Shown here piece by piece: positions 1-12,189 of a stretch of DNA of 64,000 bases. Position 1 is the first letter of the stretch. Each line of letters begins with the position of its first letter. The notes beneath the pieces were generated by a model, which saw only the letters and a list, made by a program, of their open reading frames with translations, was not told where the DNA came from and made no database searches. Made by a program: the position numbers and the translations under genes. Source of the DNA: Gordonia jinghuaiqii (GTDB lineage: Bacteria > Actinomycetota > Actinomycetes > Mycobacteriales > Mycobacteriaceae); assembly GCF_014041935.1 (NCBI RefSeq), contig NZ_CP059491.1:1-64000 (forward strand), in the 5' to 3' direction.

Positions 1-249
1 GATTATCAGCCGACGCGAGTCAATCGTCCAGATCGCTTTGTACCCCGCCTGGACCTCTGTTACGTTGCTCAAAGCGTCGGCCGCCCTCCCCGGAGAATCG
101 CTCCAGGTTCCTGGTCCAGACCAAGGTCCCCAGTTCGTCATCAGTGTTGTACACAGGTGTGGATAACTCTGTGGAGAGACTGATGCGACAGCACAGATGC
201 CACCGTCCTCGTCAACGCTGGTAGTTTTCCGGACCAGGAGGCCAGCCCC
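1..249. other. Intergenic region upstream of dnaA
   Basis: No credible gene is visible; the minus-strand reading frames here are shadows of dnaA. In related genomes this is the rpmH-dnaA intergenic region, which carries the dnaA promoter. The only clear signal is a perfect DnaA box in the promoter-proximal part (separate entry). The window edge cuts off whatever lies upstream. Confidence 0.7.
158..166 (-). promoter_or_regulatory. DnaA box upstream of dnaA
   Basis: The 9-mer tgtggataa is the exact reverse complement of the consensus TTATCCACA. It lies 83 bases before the dnaA start codon, where DnaA autoregulation sites commonly occur. A near-repeat (ctgtggaga) follows about ten bases later. 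Autoregulation is inferred from position. Confidence 0.75.
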
Positions 250-1770
250 GTGACATCAGACCGCGACACATTCGGTGAGGTGTGGAAACAGGTCGTCGGT
301 GAACTCAACGACGACGAAGCCGCACGCGACCACGAACCACTCACACGCCAGCAAAAAGCTTGGCTGTCGTTGGTTCGTCCACTCACTCTCACCGAGGGAT
401 TCGCCCTGCTGACCGTGCCCACCGCGCTGGTCCAGGAGCAGATCGAACGCAATCTCCGCGAGACCATCCGATCGGTGCTGAGCCGTCATCTCGACGAGCC
501 GGTCGATCTCGGTGTCCGCATCGCGACGCCCCGCAACGACGAAGCGGTCGGCGACACGTCGGCGTCCGATCCCCGCGTCGTCAACGGCACCGCATCGATC
601 GCAGGCGGGTCCAATTACCCGGCCGCGCCGGTCGGCGCAGGATTCGCACCGGCAGCTCCGGCTCCCGAGGCTCAGCGTCCATCCGGGGACTGGGCGTCCT
701 ACTTCGCCGAGCGGCCGACCACCACGCCGCCGGCCACGGGCGCAAATCTCAACCCCAAGTACACCTTTGACACTTTCGTCATCGGTGCGTCGAACCGTTT
801 CGCGCATGCATCGGCGGTCGCGGTGGCCGAGGCACCGGCACGCGCCTACAACCCGCTGTTCATCTGGGGTGAATCCGGACTGGGCAAGACCCACCTGTTG
901 CACGCGGCGGGCCACTACGCGCAGCGTCTCTTCCCGGGGATGCGCGTGAAGTACGTCTCGACCGAAGAGTTCACCAACGACTTCATCAACTCACTGCGCG
1001 ACGACCGTCGGGTCGCCTTCAAACGCCGTTACCGCGATGTGGACGTACTGCTCGTCGACGACATCCAGTTCCTCGTCGGCAAAGAAGGTATCCAGGAAGA
1101 GTTCTTCCACACCTTCAACACCCTGCACAATGCGAGCAAGCAGATCGTCATCTCCTCGGATCGGCCGCCCAAACAGCTTGCAACACTTGAAGATCGGCTC
1201 CGGACTCGCTTCGAGTGGGGCCTGATCACCGATGTTCAGCCGCCCGACCTGGAAACCCGCATCGCCATCCTGCGCAAGAAGGCGCAGATGGACAACATCG
1301 CGGTGCCCGACGACGTGCTCGAGTTGATCGCGTCGAAGATCGAGCGCAACATCCGTGAGCTCGAAGGTGCGTTGATCCGGGTGACCGCCTTCGCCTCGCT
1401 CAACGACGCCGCTCTCGACAAGTCGCTGGCCGACGTCGTCCTGCAGGCGCTGCTGCCGAACTCGGGCACGCTCGAGGTCAGTGCCGCCAGCATCCTGGCC
1501 ATCACCGCCGAGTACTTCGACATCTCCATCGAGGAGCTGTGTGGCCCCGGCAAGACCCGCTCGATCGCGCAGGCACGTCAGATCTCGATGTACCTGTGTC
1601 GCGAGCTCACCGATCTGTCGCTTCCCAAGATCGGCGAGACGTTCGACCGTGACCACACCACGGTCATGTACGCCGAACGCAAGATCCGCAAGGAGATGGC
1701 CGAGCGTCGTCGTGTGTACGACCACGTCCAGGAGCTGACCGCGCGCATCAAACAACGCGCCGTCGGCTGA
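250..1770 (+). CDS. dnaA: Chromosomal replication initiator protein DnaA
   Basis: DnaA binds DnaA boxes at oriC, opens the origin and helps load the helicase. The 506-residue protein has an N-terminal helicase-contact domain (about 1-95), a variable Pro/Ala-rich linker (100-165), and an AAA+ ATPase core with Walker A GESGLGKT at 207-214 and Walker B VDVLLVDD near 264-271. The C-terminal helix-turn-helix carries the DnaA signature DRDHTTVM at about 466-473. The start is GTG at 250, which gives the N-terminus [10 protein letters not shown] expected of the family. It is the first gene of the dnaA-dnaN-recF-gyrBA cluster and is separated from dnaN by the origin. A DnaA box upstream suggests autoregulation. 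Confidence 0.97.
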   Translation: MTSDRDTFGEVWKQVVGELNDDEAARDHEPLTRQQKAWLSLVRPLTLTEGFALLTVPTALVQEQIERNLRETIRSVLSRHLDEPVDLGVRIATPRNDEAVGDTSASDPRVVNGTASIAGGSNYPAAPVGAGFAPAAPAPEAQRPSGDWASYFAERPTTTPPATGANLNPKYTFDTFVIGASNRFAHASAVAVAEAPARAYNPLFIWGESGLGKTHLLHAAGHYAQRLFPGMRVKYVSTEEFTNDFINSLRDDRRVAFKRRYRDVDVLLVDDIQFLVGKEGIQEEFFHTFNTLHNASKQIVISSDRPPKQLATLEDRLRTRFEWGLITDVQPPDLETRIAILRKKAQMDNIAVPDDVLELIASKIERNIRELEGALIRVTAFASLNDAALDKSLADVVLQALLPNSGTLEVSAASILAITAEYFDISIEELCGPGKTRSIAQARQISMYLCRELTDLSLPKIGETFDRDHTTVMYAERKIRKEMAERRRVYDHVQELTARIKQRAVG

Positions 1771-1831
1771 ACCCGGGACTCCTGTAGCGCGCCCGGCGTC
1801 CCACTCCGTCGCTTCTTCCATATCTCCCGAC

Positions 1832-1867
1832 ACCGCACCTCCCGAGCCCACGCTCGGGAGGTGCGGT
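1832..1867 (+). terminator. Hairpin terminator after dnaA
   Basis: A perfect 15-bp stem (accgcacctcccgag paired with ctcgggaggtgcggt) closes a 6-base loop 61 bases after the dnaA stop. There is no T-run, which is usual for actinobacterial hairpins. It would end dnaA transcription before oriC. Confidence 0.8.
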
Positions 1868-2149
1868 CGTCGTCGGGGCACCCCTCGGCCCTCTCCGGGC
1901 GCGCTCGTCGCCCCCTGGGGTTCCGCCCTACACGTGGGGTCCGGCGCCTGTCGCCGGGCGCCATTAAGGGCACAGGGAGTGCAGGACGACCGCGCGTCGA
2001 TGTGGGGCCGGCAGATGAGGGGATCCGGCCCGCGAGCCACGAGCGTCGCCGGGGCAGGGGAGTGCCCGATTCGGTCCGTCGACGGCATCCGGAAAGAACA
2101 ACTCTGTTCCTCGGGTCGAGGGTCCGGAGTGTCGAAACCCGATCACCGG

Positions 2150-2460
2150 GCACCGGATCCGACGCGAATCGGGGTGATTTCGGTCCGTCACAGCCTGTGG
2201 ATGAGCCCTGGGATAACCGGGGTCGATGTGTGCACCGTCGGTGGACGCAGCGCGAACAACATGAATACTCCACAGGCGGGGCCGATTCGGCTCAGTGTCA
2301 GTCCACCGGTCATGCACATGCCCGTACACGCCCGGACTGGCCCGATGTCGGAGTTGTGCACAGATTCCACAGCTCCTATTACTTAGATGGATCCCTCTCT
2401 AAAGAGAATCTTTTGTAAGAAGGTGTGTGCACAGGTGGCCCCGCACGGCCGATGAACGAC
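2150..2460. other. oriC: Chromosomal replication origin oriC
   Basis: The 881-bp gap between dnaA and dnaN has no convincing gene. Its distal part carries DnaA-box-like 9-mers: tgtggatga at 2196-2204 (one mismatch to the reverse consensus), tactccaca at 2266-2274, ttgtgcaca at 2354-2362 (one mismatch to the mycobacterial form TTGTCCACA) and tgtgcacag at 2426-2434. A conspicuous AT-rich stretch at about 2375-2423 is a candidate unwinding element in otherwise GC-rich DNA. Location between dnaA and dnaN matches oriC of mycobacteria and Rhodococcus. The dnaN promoter must also lie in this gap. The first part (1870-2150) shows no feature I can name. Confidence 0.85.
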
Positions 2461-2651
2461 AACTCGTCGACGAGGCGTCGAGTTGGCCCCAACCATCCCG
2501 GCTACGGTGGTGGCGTTCTACAGTGGGATTCCTGGAAGTGGGACCTTCCGACCGATGACGCCGACCCGCGGTGATCCCCGAGTTGGATCGATCCCAGCGT
2601 CGGATCCCAACGTCTGCGGATCCCAACGAGAGAGAAGGGCAACCTCCCAGC

Positions 2652-3821
2652 ATGAAGTTTCGTGTCGCGCGTGACGAGTTCGCTGATTCCGTCGCCTGGG
2701 TCGCTCGCAGCCTCCCCTCTCGTCCGCCGGTCCCGGTTCTGGGCTGTGTGGTCCTCAACGTCGGCGAAACCGGACTCACCGTGTCGGGTTTCGACTACGA
2801 GGTCTCCGCCCAGGAGACCCTGGGTGCCGAGGTCGCCGAGCCGGGCCAGGTACTGGTCTCGGGCCGTCTGCTGGCCGACATCACCAAGGCCCTCCCGCAC
2901 AAGCCGGTCGATGTGACCCTCGACGGTTCTCGTGTCACGATCACCTGCGGCAGCGCGAAGTTCTCGCTGCCGACGATGCCGGTCGAGGACTACCCGCAGC
3001 TGCCCGACATCCCGGCGATCACCGGCACGATTCCCTCGCAGCTCTTCGCCGAGGCCATCTCGCAGGTCGCCGTGGCGGCGGGCAAGGACGACACCCTGCC
3101 GATGCTGACCGGTGTGCGCGTGGAGATCGAGGGCAACTCCGTCGTCCTCGCCGCGACCGACCGTTTCCGCCTTGCGGTTCGCGAATTGCAGTGGGAGCCT
3201 TCAGATCCCGATACCAAGGGCGCAGTTCTGGTCCCGGCCAAGACGCTGTCGGAGAGCGCGAAGACCGCAGGTGCGGAGGGCACCGGTGTGGTGTCGCTGG
3301 CTTTCGGCGGCGGCGCCGCCATCGGATCCGACGGGATCCTCGGCATCCTCGGCGAGACCAAGAAGACCACCACCCGGCTGCTCGACGCGGAGTTCCCGAA
3401 GTTCCGCCAGCTGCTGCCGGCCAGCCACACCGCGGTCGCCACCATCGACAGCGCGCCGCTCATCGAGGCGATCCGCCGCGTGGCGCTCGTCGCCGAACGC
3501 GGTGCGCAGGTCCGGATGGAATTCACCGAGGGATCCGTGCTGCTCACCGCCGGTGGCGACGAGGCAGGCAAGGCCGAGGAAGAGCTGCCCGTGTCGTTCC
3601 AGGGTGAGCCGCTGACCATCGCGTTCAACCCGGGCTACCTGCAGGACGGGTTGTCGGCGATCAACGCCGACTCGGTGGACTTCGGGTTCACCACCCCGAG
3701 CCGTCCGGCCGTGCTGCGTCCGGCGAGCGGTGAGGACGCCGTCGCCGACGAGTCCGGGGCCTTCGTCGCACCCGAGAGCGCATTCAGCTACCTGCTGATG
3801 CCGGTCCGTCTCCCGGGCTGA
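2652..3821 (+). CDS. dnaN: DNA polymerase III sliding clamp, beta subunit
   Basis: The beta clamp is a ring-shaped homodimer that tethers DNA polymerase III to its template. The product is 389 residues, close to other actinobacterial DnaN proteins, and shows the three-fold repeated clamp architecture. Clamp family blocks include [18 protein letters not shown] near the N-terminus, [10 protein letters not shown] in the middle domain, and the C-terminal [10 protein letters not shown]. An in-frame start exists at 2571, but ATG 2652 gives the conserved N-terminus [10 protein letters not shown] and is preceded by an agaaggg ribosome site, so 2652 is preferred. It lies directly after oriC and 35 bases before recF. 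Confidence 0.96.
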   Translation: MKFRVARDEFADSVAWVARSLPSRPPVPVLGCVVLNVGETGLTVSGFDYEVSAQETLGAEVAEPGQVLVSGRLLADITKALPHKPVDVTLDGSRVTITCGSAKFSLPTMPVEDYPQLPDIPAITGTIPSQLFAEAISQVAVAAGKDDTLPMLTGVRVEIEGNSVVLAATDRFRLAVRELQWEPSDPDTKGAVLVPAKTLSESAKTAGAEGTGVVSLAFGGGAAIGSDGILGILGETKKTTTRLLDAEFPKFRQLLPASHTAVATIDSAPLIEAIRRVALVAERGAQVRMEFTEGSVLLTAGGDEAGKAEEELPVSFQGEPLTIAFNPGYLQDGLSAINADSVDFGFTTPSRPAVLRPASGEDAVADESGAFVAPESAFSYLLMPVRLPG

Positions 3822-3856
3822 TCCGCATCCGTCACCGCTGATCACCGGGCCGCCTC

Positions 3857-5218
3857 ATGTTCGTCCGTGAGCTGCATCTGAGGGATTTCCGATCGTGGCA
3901 GGCCGTCGACCTCGATCTGACACCCGGCCCGACGGTGTTCACCGGTCGCAACGGCTTCGGCAAGACCAATCTGCTCGAGGCGATGTTCTACATCGCCACC
4001 CTGCGGAGTCACCGGGTGAGTTCCGACGCCCCTCTCGTGCACAGCGGATCCGCGTCGGCGCTGGTCACGGCGACCGTCGAGAACGACGGACGCGAACTGA
4101 CCGCCGAACTGCGGATCAACGCCGAGGGCGCGAACAAGGCGTCGATCAATCGCAGTCCGGCACGACGACCCCGCGACCTGCTCGGGATCCTGCGCACGGT
4201 GCTGTTCGCGCCGGAGGATTTGTCCCTGGTCCGCGGGGATCCCAGCGATCGGCGCCGTTTCATCGATGAGCTGGTCGCCCAGCGCGGACCCCGATGGGTG
4301 GCGGCTCGCGCCGACTACGACCGTGTACTCCGCCAGCGCTCGGCGCTGCTCAAGACCGCGGCCGCGGCACTGCGGCGCGGCGGGGACCAGGCGGATTCGG
4401 TCATCAGCACCCTCGACGTGTGGGATGAACAGCTCGCCGACCTCGGTGGTCAGGTGACCGCCGCCCGGCTGGGTGTGCTCGCCGAACTCGAACCCCATTT
4501 CACCGGTTCCTACGCGTCGATCGCACCCCACTCGAGACCCGCGACCCTGCGCTATCGCCCGGCCGGCGGTGCCGAGATCGTCGAGGTGACCTCGGAGGCC
4601 ATCACCGAGGTCCTTGCCGCACGGCTGTCCGCGCTGCGGGACAAGGAGATCGAACGGGGGATGTGCCTGGTGGGTCCGCACCGCGACGACATCGACATCG
4701 TTCTCGGTACCGACGTCGCGAAAGGCTTTGCCTCACACGGTGAATCGTGGTCGCTGGCGCTGGCGTTGCGCCTCGGATCCGTCGAGTTGACGCGCGCCGA
4801 GGGCATCGAACCGGTCATCATGCTCGACGACGTGTTCGCCGAACTCGACGCCAAACGGCGCGCCAAACTGGTCGAATTCACCGCCGGCGCCGAGCAATTG
4901 CTGATCACCGCGGCAGTGGCCGAGGACATCCCGGGGGAGATCGGGGGACGCCGGATCGCGGTCGACGTGCTCGACGACGACGCCGGCCGGCGCTCGTTTC
5001 TGGTGGCAGGTCCCGAATCTTCTGGTGCCGAATCTTCTGGTGCCGTGTCGTCTGATTCGGAGTCTTCGGGTCCCGCATTGTCGGTGGTGCCGGGCATGAT
5101 CACATCGGGTGCCGGGCAACCAGCCGGTGCGCACGGGTCAGGTGACGAATCCGGTGTCGGGCAATCCGCTGCCGGGGCACCGGCCGTCGAGGGATCCGAG
5201 GGGGAATCGGATGGGTGA
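3857..5218 (+). CDS. recF: DNA replication and repair protein RecF with C-terminal extension
   Basis: RecF is an SMC-like ATPase that helps load RecA at single-strand gaps. Walker A GRNGFGKT is at residues 30-37; the SMC-type signature falls around ASHGESWSLALALRLG and Walker B around PVIMLDDVFAELD, at roughly 290-325. At 453 residues it is about 70 longer than M. tuberculosis RecF. The extra tail from about residue 375 is rich in Ser, Gly, Glu and Ala and contains two perfect tandem copies of a 15-bp unit (5013-5042). The tail also overlaps the start of the next gene (ATG 5211 before TGA 5216-5218). Core function is certain; the tail is probably disordered. Confidence 0.94.
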   Translation: MFVRELHLRDFRSWQAVDLDLTPGPTVFTGRNGFGKTNLLEAMFYIATLRSHRVSSDAPLVHSGSASALVTATVENDGRELTAELRINAEGANKASINRSPARRPRDLLGILRTVLFAPEDLSLVRGDPSDRRRFIDELVAQRGPRWVAARADYDRVLRQRSALLKTAAAALRRGGDQADSVISTLDVWDEQLADLGGQVTAARLGVLAELEPHFTGSYASIAPHSRPATLRYRPAGGAEIVEVTSEAITEVLAARLSALRDKEIERGMCLVGPHRDDIDIVLGTDVAKGFASHGESWSLALALRLGSVELTRAEGIEPVIMLDDVFAELDAKRRAKLVEFTAGAEQLLITAAVAEDIPGEIGGRRIAVDVLDDDAGRRSFLVAGPESSGAESSGAVSSDSESSGPALSVVPGMITSGAGQPAGAHGSGDESGVGQSAAGAPAVEGSEGESDG

Positions 5219-5798
5219 GGAACCACACGCCGGCGTGCCCGACGGCTCGGGATCATCTGCGGCGCGCGCGACGCCGCCGGGTGAACTCGGCGGGTACGAG
5301 CGTGCGCGCAAGGCACTCGAGGAGGCGCGGGCGCAGGCCAGGGCGTCGGGAAAGTCGGTCGGTCGGGGCCGGGCATCGCCGGTACGCCGGGCTCCCCGGG
5401 GCGCACAGGGACGTCGACGCTGGTCCGGGTCGGGACCCGACGCGCGCGATCCGCAACCGTTCGGGAGGCTCGTCGGCGGTCTGGCGAAGGACCGGGGCTG
5501 GCAGGAGAAGATCGGCGAGGGCACGCTGTTCGGGATGTGGGAGCAGATCGTGGGTTCCGACATCGCCGCACATGCCCAGCCGATTGCGTTGCGCGAGAAC
5601 ATACTTCACGTTCAGGCCGAGTCGACGGCCTGGGCCACGCAGCTGCGGTACGTGCAGGCGCAGATCCTGGCGAAGATCGCCGCGGCGATCGGTGACGGCC
5701 AGGTGAAGTCGTTGCGCATCAGCGGACCGAAGGGACCGTCGTGGCGAAAAGGCGAGCGACACGTGCGGGGTCGTGGTCCGCGTGACACCTACGGTTGA
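5211..5798 (+). CDS. dciA: DciA-like DUF721 protein (Rv0004 orthologue)
   Basis: DUF721/DciA proteins interact with the replicative helicase in bacteria that lack DnaC or DnaI. The 195-residue product has a basic, Arg/Gly/Ala-rich N-terminal half and a C-terminal DUF721 domain: LVGGLAKDRGWQEKIGEG, then VGSDIAAHAQPI, then a strand pair ending LRISGPKGPSWRKG. The reading frame opens at 5109, but ATG 5211 is preferred because it overlaps the recF stop by a few bases, as expected for translational coupling, and yields a length near the 187 residues of Rv0004. The helicase-loader role is inferred from studies of the family. Confidence 0.88.
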   Translation: MGEEPHAGVPDGSGSSAARATPPGELGGYERARKALEEARAQARASGKSVGRGRASPVRRAPRGAQGRRRWSGSGPDARDPQPFGRLVGGLAKDRGWQEKIGEGTLFGMWEQIVGSDIAAHAQPIALRENILHVQAESTAWATQLRYVQAQILAKIAAAIGDGQVKSLRISGPKGPSWRKGERHVRGRGPRDTYG

Positions 5799-8208
<2,410 letters not shown>

Positions 8209-8243
8209 TCGTCACCAGGCCTCGCCGGCAGAAAGAACACACC

Positions 8244-10733
8244 ATGACTGACACCACCCTGCCGCCCGCCGACGGCGAAGGCGATCGCATCGAACCTGTC
8301 GATCTCGGACAGGAGATGCAGAAGAGCTACATCGATTACGCGATGAGCGTGATCGTCGGTCGCGCGCTGCCCGAGGTGCGCGACGGCCTCAAACCGGTGC
8401 ACCGCCGTCTGCTGTACGCATCGTTCGACGCAGGTTTCCGTCCGGACCGCAGCTACGTGAAATCGGCGAAACCCGTTGCGGAGACGATGGGTAACTACCA
8501 TCCCCACGGCGACACCGCGATCTACGACGCACTCGTGCGCCTCGCGCAGCCGTGGTCGATGCGGTACCCGCTCATCGACGGCCAGGGCAACTTCGGCTCG
8601 CGCGGCAACGACGGCGCCGCCGCCATGCGTTACACCGAGGCCCGACTCACCCCGCTCGCCATGGAGATGTTGCGTGACATCGGCGAGGACACAGTCGATT
8701 TCACGCCCAACTACGACGGCAAGACCACCGAGCCGACGGTTCTGCCCGCACGCATCCCGAACCTGCTGATCAACGGTTCGGGCGGTATCGCCGTCGGCAT
8801 GGCCACCAACATGCCGCCGCACAACCTCAACGAGGTTGCCGACGCCGTGTTCTGGGCGCTGGAGAACCACGACGCCGACGACGAGACCACTCTCGCGGCG
8901 TGCATGGACTGCATCAAGGGACCCGACTTCCCCACGGCCGGACTGATCGTCGGCAGCCAGGGCATCAAGGATGCCTACATGACCGGTCGCGGCAGCATCC
9001 GCATGCGCAGTGTCGTCGACATCGAGGAGAACAAGGGCACCACCACACTGGTGGTCACCGAGTTGCCCTACCAGGTCAACCCGGACAACCTGATCCAGTC
9101 GATCGCCGAACAGGTCAACGAGGGAAAGCTCAAGGGCATCAGCCGGATCGAGGACCAGTCCTCGGACCGCGTCGGTATGCGCATCGTGGTGACCCTGCGT
9201 CGCGACGCGGTGGCCAAGGTCGTGCTGAACAACCTGTACAAGCACAGTCAGCTGCAGACCAGCTTCGGTGCCAACATGCTGTCCATCGTCGACGGCGTGC
9301 CCCGGACGCTGCGCCTCGACCAGATGATCCGCTACTACGTCGCGCATCAGATCGACGTCATCGTGCGCCGCACCCGATACCGGTTGCGCAAGGCCGAGGA
9401 ACGCGCCCACATCCTGCGCGGTCTGGTGAAAGCCCTTGACGCACTTGACGAAGTGATCGCGCTTATCCGTCGCTCGGCCAACACCGAGACCGCCCGCACC
9501 GGGTTGATGGACCTGCTCGACATCGACGAGATCCAGTCCGACGCCATCCTCGCGATGCAGCTTCGTCGCCTGTCCGCCCTGGAACGCCAGAAGATCGTCG
9601 ACGAGCTCGCCGAGATCGAACTCGAGATCGCCGAGTACAAGGACATCCTCGCCAAGCCCGAGCGCCAGCGCGCAATCGTGCGCGACGAGCTCAAGGAGGT
9701 CGTCGACAAGTTCGGCGACGAGCGCCGGACCCGGATCATCGCCGCCGACGGTGACGTCAGCGACGAGGATCTGATCGCCCGCGAGGACGTGGTCGTCACG
9801 ATCACCGAGACCGGATACGCCAAGCGCACCAAGACCGACCTCTACCGCAGCCAGCGGCGCGGCGGTAAGGGAGTGCAGGGTGCGGGTCTCAAGCAGGACG
9901 ACATCGTCAAACACTTCTTCGTCTGCTCCACCCACGACTGGATCCTGTTCTTCACCACCAAGGGCCGGGTCTACCGAGCCAAGGCCTACGAGCTCCCCGA
10001 GGCCAACCGCACCGCACGCGGCCAGCACGTCGCCAACCTCCTGGCCTTCCAGCCGGAGGAGCGGATCGCCCAGGTCATCCAGCTCAAGACCTACGAGGAC
10101 GCGCCCTACCTGGTGCTCGCCACCCGCAACGGTCTGGTCAAGAAGTCCAGACTGGTGGACTTCGACTCCAACCGCTCCGGTGGCATCGCCGCGATCAACC
10201 TGCGTGGTGAGGACGAGCTCGTCGGTGCACAGCTGTGCAGCGCCGACGACGATCTGCTCCTGGTGTCGCAGAAGGGGCAGTCGATCCGGTTCCACGCCGA
10301 CGACGAGGCACTGCGGCCCATGGGTCGCCAGACCTCGGGTGTGCAGGGCATGCGGTTCAACGCCGACGACACGCTGCTGTCGCTCAACGTCGTCAGCGAG
10401 GGCACCTACCTGCTGGTTGCCACCTCGGGCGGATACGCCAAGCGCACCGGCATGGACGACTACCCCGTCCAGGGCCGCGGCGGCAAGGGTGTGCTGACCA
10501 TCGCGCACGACCGTAAACGCGGCGAACTCATCGGTGCGCTCATCGTCGACGACGACTCGGAGCTCTACGCGATCACCTCCGGCGGCGGAGTCATCCGCAC
10601 GACCGCCAAGTCGGTCCGCAAGGCCGGCCGCCAGACCAAGGGTGTGCGTCTGATGAACATCGAGGAGGGCACCACGGTCATCGCGATCGCCCGCAACGCC
10701 GACGAGCCGGACGAGGCCGAGGTGTCGTCGTAG
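8244..10733 (+). CDS. gyrA: DNA gyrase subunit A
   Basis: GyrA cuts and rejoins DNA in the gyrase heterotetramer. The 829-residue protein has the winged-helix and tower domains, with the catalytic tyrosine in [10 protein letters not shown] (Tyr130), a coiled-coil arm, and a six-bladed C-terminal beta-pinwheel containing the GyrA box QRRGGKG. The quinolone-resistance-determining region reads [10 protein letters not shown]. Thr91 therefore occupies the position of E. coli Ser83 (Ala90 in M. tuberculosis), while Asp95 corresponds to E. coli Asp87. ATG 8244 has a weak agaaag site. Length and domain order are normal. Confidence 0.97.
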   Translation: MTDTTLPPADGEGDRIEPVDLGQEMQKSYIDYAMSVIVGRALPEVRDGLKPVHRRLLYASFDAGFRPDRSYVKSAKPVAETMGNYHPHGDTAIYDALVRLAQPWSMRYPLIDGQGNFGSRGNDGAAAMRYTEARLTPLAMEMLRDIGEDTVDFTPNYDGKTTEPTVLPARIPNLLINGSGGIAVGMATNMPPHNLNEVADAVFWALENHDADDETTLAACMDCIKGPDFPTAGLIVGSQGIKDAYMTGRGSIRMRSVVDIEENKGTTTLVVTELPYQVNPDNLIQSIAEQVNEGKLKGISRIEDQSSDRVGMRIVVTLRRDAVAKVVLNNLYKHSQLQTSFGANMLSIVDGVPRTLRLDQMIRYYVAHQIDVIVRRTRYRLRKAEERAHILRGLVKALDALDEVIALIRRSANTETARTGLMDLLDIDEIQSDAILAMQLRRLSALERQKIVDELAEIELEIAEYKDILAKPERQRAIVRDELKEVVDKFGDERRTRIIAADGDVSDEDLIAREDVVVTITETGYAKRTKTDLYRSQRRGGKGVQGAGLKQDDIVKHFFVCSTHDWILFFTTKGRVYRAKAYELPEANRTARGQHVANLLAFQPEERIAQVIQLKTYEDAPYLVLATRNGLVKKSRLVDFDSNRSGGIAAINLRGEDELVGAQLCSADDDLLLVSQKGQSIRFHADDEALRPMGRQTSGVQGMRFNADDTLLSLNVVSEGTYLLVATSGGYAKRTGMDDYPVQGRGGKGVLTIAHDRKRGELIGALIVDDDSELYAITSGGGVIRTTAKSVRKAGRQTKGVRLMNIEEGTTVIAIARNADEPDEAEVSS

Positions 10734-10836
10734 GCGTTAGGGTGAACATCACTGTTTCTCGACCAGTCGGTGACGGTGAGACATGACCCGACGCCGATCG
10801 AGGCAAAGTCAGTGACGCCTGAGTGAGGGAACGCCT

Positions 10837-11841
10837 GTGAGCACACCGAACGAGCCGCATCAGGACCAGAACGGGCACCCCACCGGGGGTCCCGCAGGTC
10901 CCGGAACGGGTACCCCGACCGGGGGACTGGTGCCGCCGTGGCAGCGGGGCCCGGCGGACGACTCGACCACCGCGCCGACCGAGACGTTCGGTCGCGACGA
11001 CGCTCGAGGCGGACCTCCTCAGGACAGTTCCGGCGGCCTGCCGGCGGAACTCCGCGGTGGTCCGGCCCAGGACCCCCGCGGTGGTCCGCCGCAGGATCAC
11101 CGGGGCGGCCCGCCGCAGGATCACCGGGGCGGCCCGCCGCAGGATCACCGGGGCGGCCCGCCGCCGCGCGGCATCGTGACCAACAGCGGTACCGCCGCGG
11201 CGAGCATGAGCGGCCAGCAGGCGCCGGTCACCAAGCTCGACAACCCGCGGCGGTCCGGGACGGCCACGGCGACCGAGGAGCCGGGATTCGTCGAATCACC
11301 GACCAGCACGATCGACCGAGGCCATCTGCTCGATCACGATCTGCCCGATCTCGATCAGATCCACCACACCGCGGATCTCAAGCGTGCGCCGGAGGCGGCG
11401 CCCGCGGCCGCTCGGACCACGACCGCTCGGACCACGACCGCGTTGCGGTCCGCGCCCCGTCAGGTGCCCGCCGCCGGCACCGCACTGAGGGCAGCGGTGC
11501 AGGTCCGCCGGATCGACCCCTGGGCGACGTTCAAGATCGCCGCCGTGCTGTCGGTGGTCGGGTTCTTCATCTGGATGATCTCGGTGGCCGTGCTGTATCT
11601 GATCCTCGACGGCATGGGCGTGTGGGATCAGGTGAACAACAGCTTCGGAACGCTCGTGGCCGACGAATCGAGCGTCGGGGGAGACGTCATCGGGGCCGGC
11701 ACCGTTTTCGGCGCAGCGGCGCTCCTGGGGGCCGTCAACGCCATCCTGCTGACGGCCCTCGCGACCATCGGCAGCTACATCTACAACATCTGTGCCGACC
11801 TTGTCGGTGGCGCCGAGGTGACACTCGCAGACCTCGACTGA
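10837..11841 (+). CDS. DUF3566 membrane protein (Rv0007 orthologue)
   Basis: The 334-residue protein has a long, low-complexity N-terminal region rich in Pro, Gly, Arg and Asp (about 1-205) and a C-terminal DUF3566 domain. That domain has two predicted membrane helices: IAAVLSVVGFFIWMISVAVL near 230-250, and a second in the last 50 residues. It occupies the Rv0007 position, directly downstream of gyrA and before the tRNA-Ile/tRNA-Ala pair. The low-complexity part includes three perfect copies of a 24-bp unit. The start is GTG 10837 following a gtgaggga stretch. The family has no established biochemical function. Confidence 0.88.
   Translation: MSTPNEPHQDQNGHPTGGPAGPGTGTPTGGLVPPWQRGPADDSTTAPTETFGRDDARGGPPQDSSGGLPAELRGGPAQDPRGGPPQDHRGGPPQDHRGGPPQDHRGGPPPRGIVTNSGTAAASMSGQQAPVTKLDNPRRSGTATATEEPGFVESPTSTIDRGHLLDHDLPDLDQIHHTADLKRAPEAAPAAARTTTARTTTALRSAPRQVPAAGTALRAAVQVRRIDPWATFKIAAVLSVVGFFIWMISVAVLYLILDGMGVWDQVNNSFGTLVADESSVGGDVIGAGTVFGAAALLGAVNAILLTALATIGSYIYNICADLVGGAEVTLADLD
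11092..11163 (+). repeat. Three perfect 24-bp tandem repeats in the DUF3566 gene
   Basis: Three identical 24-bp units (11092-11115, 11116-11139, 11140-11163) encode repeats of the octapeptide QDHRGGPP. Weaker copies precede them (QDPRGGPP). Because the unit is a multiple of three, copy-number change keeps the frame. Confidence 0.9.
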
Positions 11842-11908
11842 GGCGAGCTCCTGACCAGCCGTTTTGTTGGTTCGGGCATCGGTCGGGTAATCTTCGGTCT
11901 CGGTTCAA

Positions 11909-11982
11909 GGGCCTATAGCTCAGGCGGTTAGAGCGCTTCGCTGATAACGAAGAGGTCGGAGGTTCAAGTCCTCCTAGGCCCA
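11909..11982 (+). tRNA. ileT: tRNA-Ile (GAT anticodon)
   Basis: A 74-nt cloverleaf: acceptor gggccta pairs with taggccc, followed by discriminator A. The D arm is tagctcaggcggttagagc, the anticodon stem-loop is cttcgctGATaacgaag, and the T arm contains ggttcaagtcc. CCA is not encoded. It matches ileT of the M. tuberculosis gyrA-ileT-alaT arrangement. Confidence 0.96.
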
Positions 11983-12043
11983 CTGCGACACGGTGTTTCC
12001 GACACCGCATTCGCATCCCTTCCAACCGGTTCTCGGTCGGTAC

Positions 12044-12116
12044 GGGGCCTTAGCTCAGTTGGTAGAGCGCTGCCTTTGCAAGGCAGATGTCAGGAGTTCG
12101 AATCTCCTAGGCTCCA
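12044..12116 (+). tRNA. alaT: tRNA-Ala (TGC anticodon)
   Basis: A 73-nt cloverleaf with acceptor ggggcct/aggctcc, which includes the G3-U70 wobble pair that identifies alanine tRNAs. The anticodon stem-loop is tgcctTTGCaaggca with anticodon TGC, and the T arm is ggagttcgaatctcc. It lies 61 bases after tRNA-Ile. Confidence 0.96.
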
Positions 12117-12131
12117 CCACTTCGCACGAAG

Positions 12132-12169
12132 AGAAACGCACCACCGGTCTGGACCGGTGGTGCGTTTCT
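12132..12169 (+). terminator. Strong hairpin terminator after tRNA-Ala
   Basis: A perfect 17-bp inverted repeat (agaaacgcaccaccggt / accggtggtgcgtttct) surrounds a 4-base loop 15 bases after tRNA-Ala. It lies 20 bases before the stop of the opposing acyl-CoA dehydrogenase gene, so it can act in both directions. It marks the boundary between the conserved origin block and the accessory catabolic block. Confidence 0.88.
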
Positions 12170-12189
12170 GCGTAGTGGGGTCGGGCTGT

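Noticed and set aside
2208..2216. ctgggataa as a further DnaA box in oriC
   Set aside because: Three mismatches to the consensus; not counted among the boxes.
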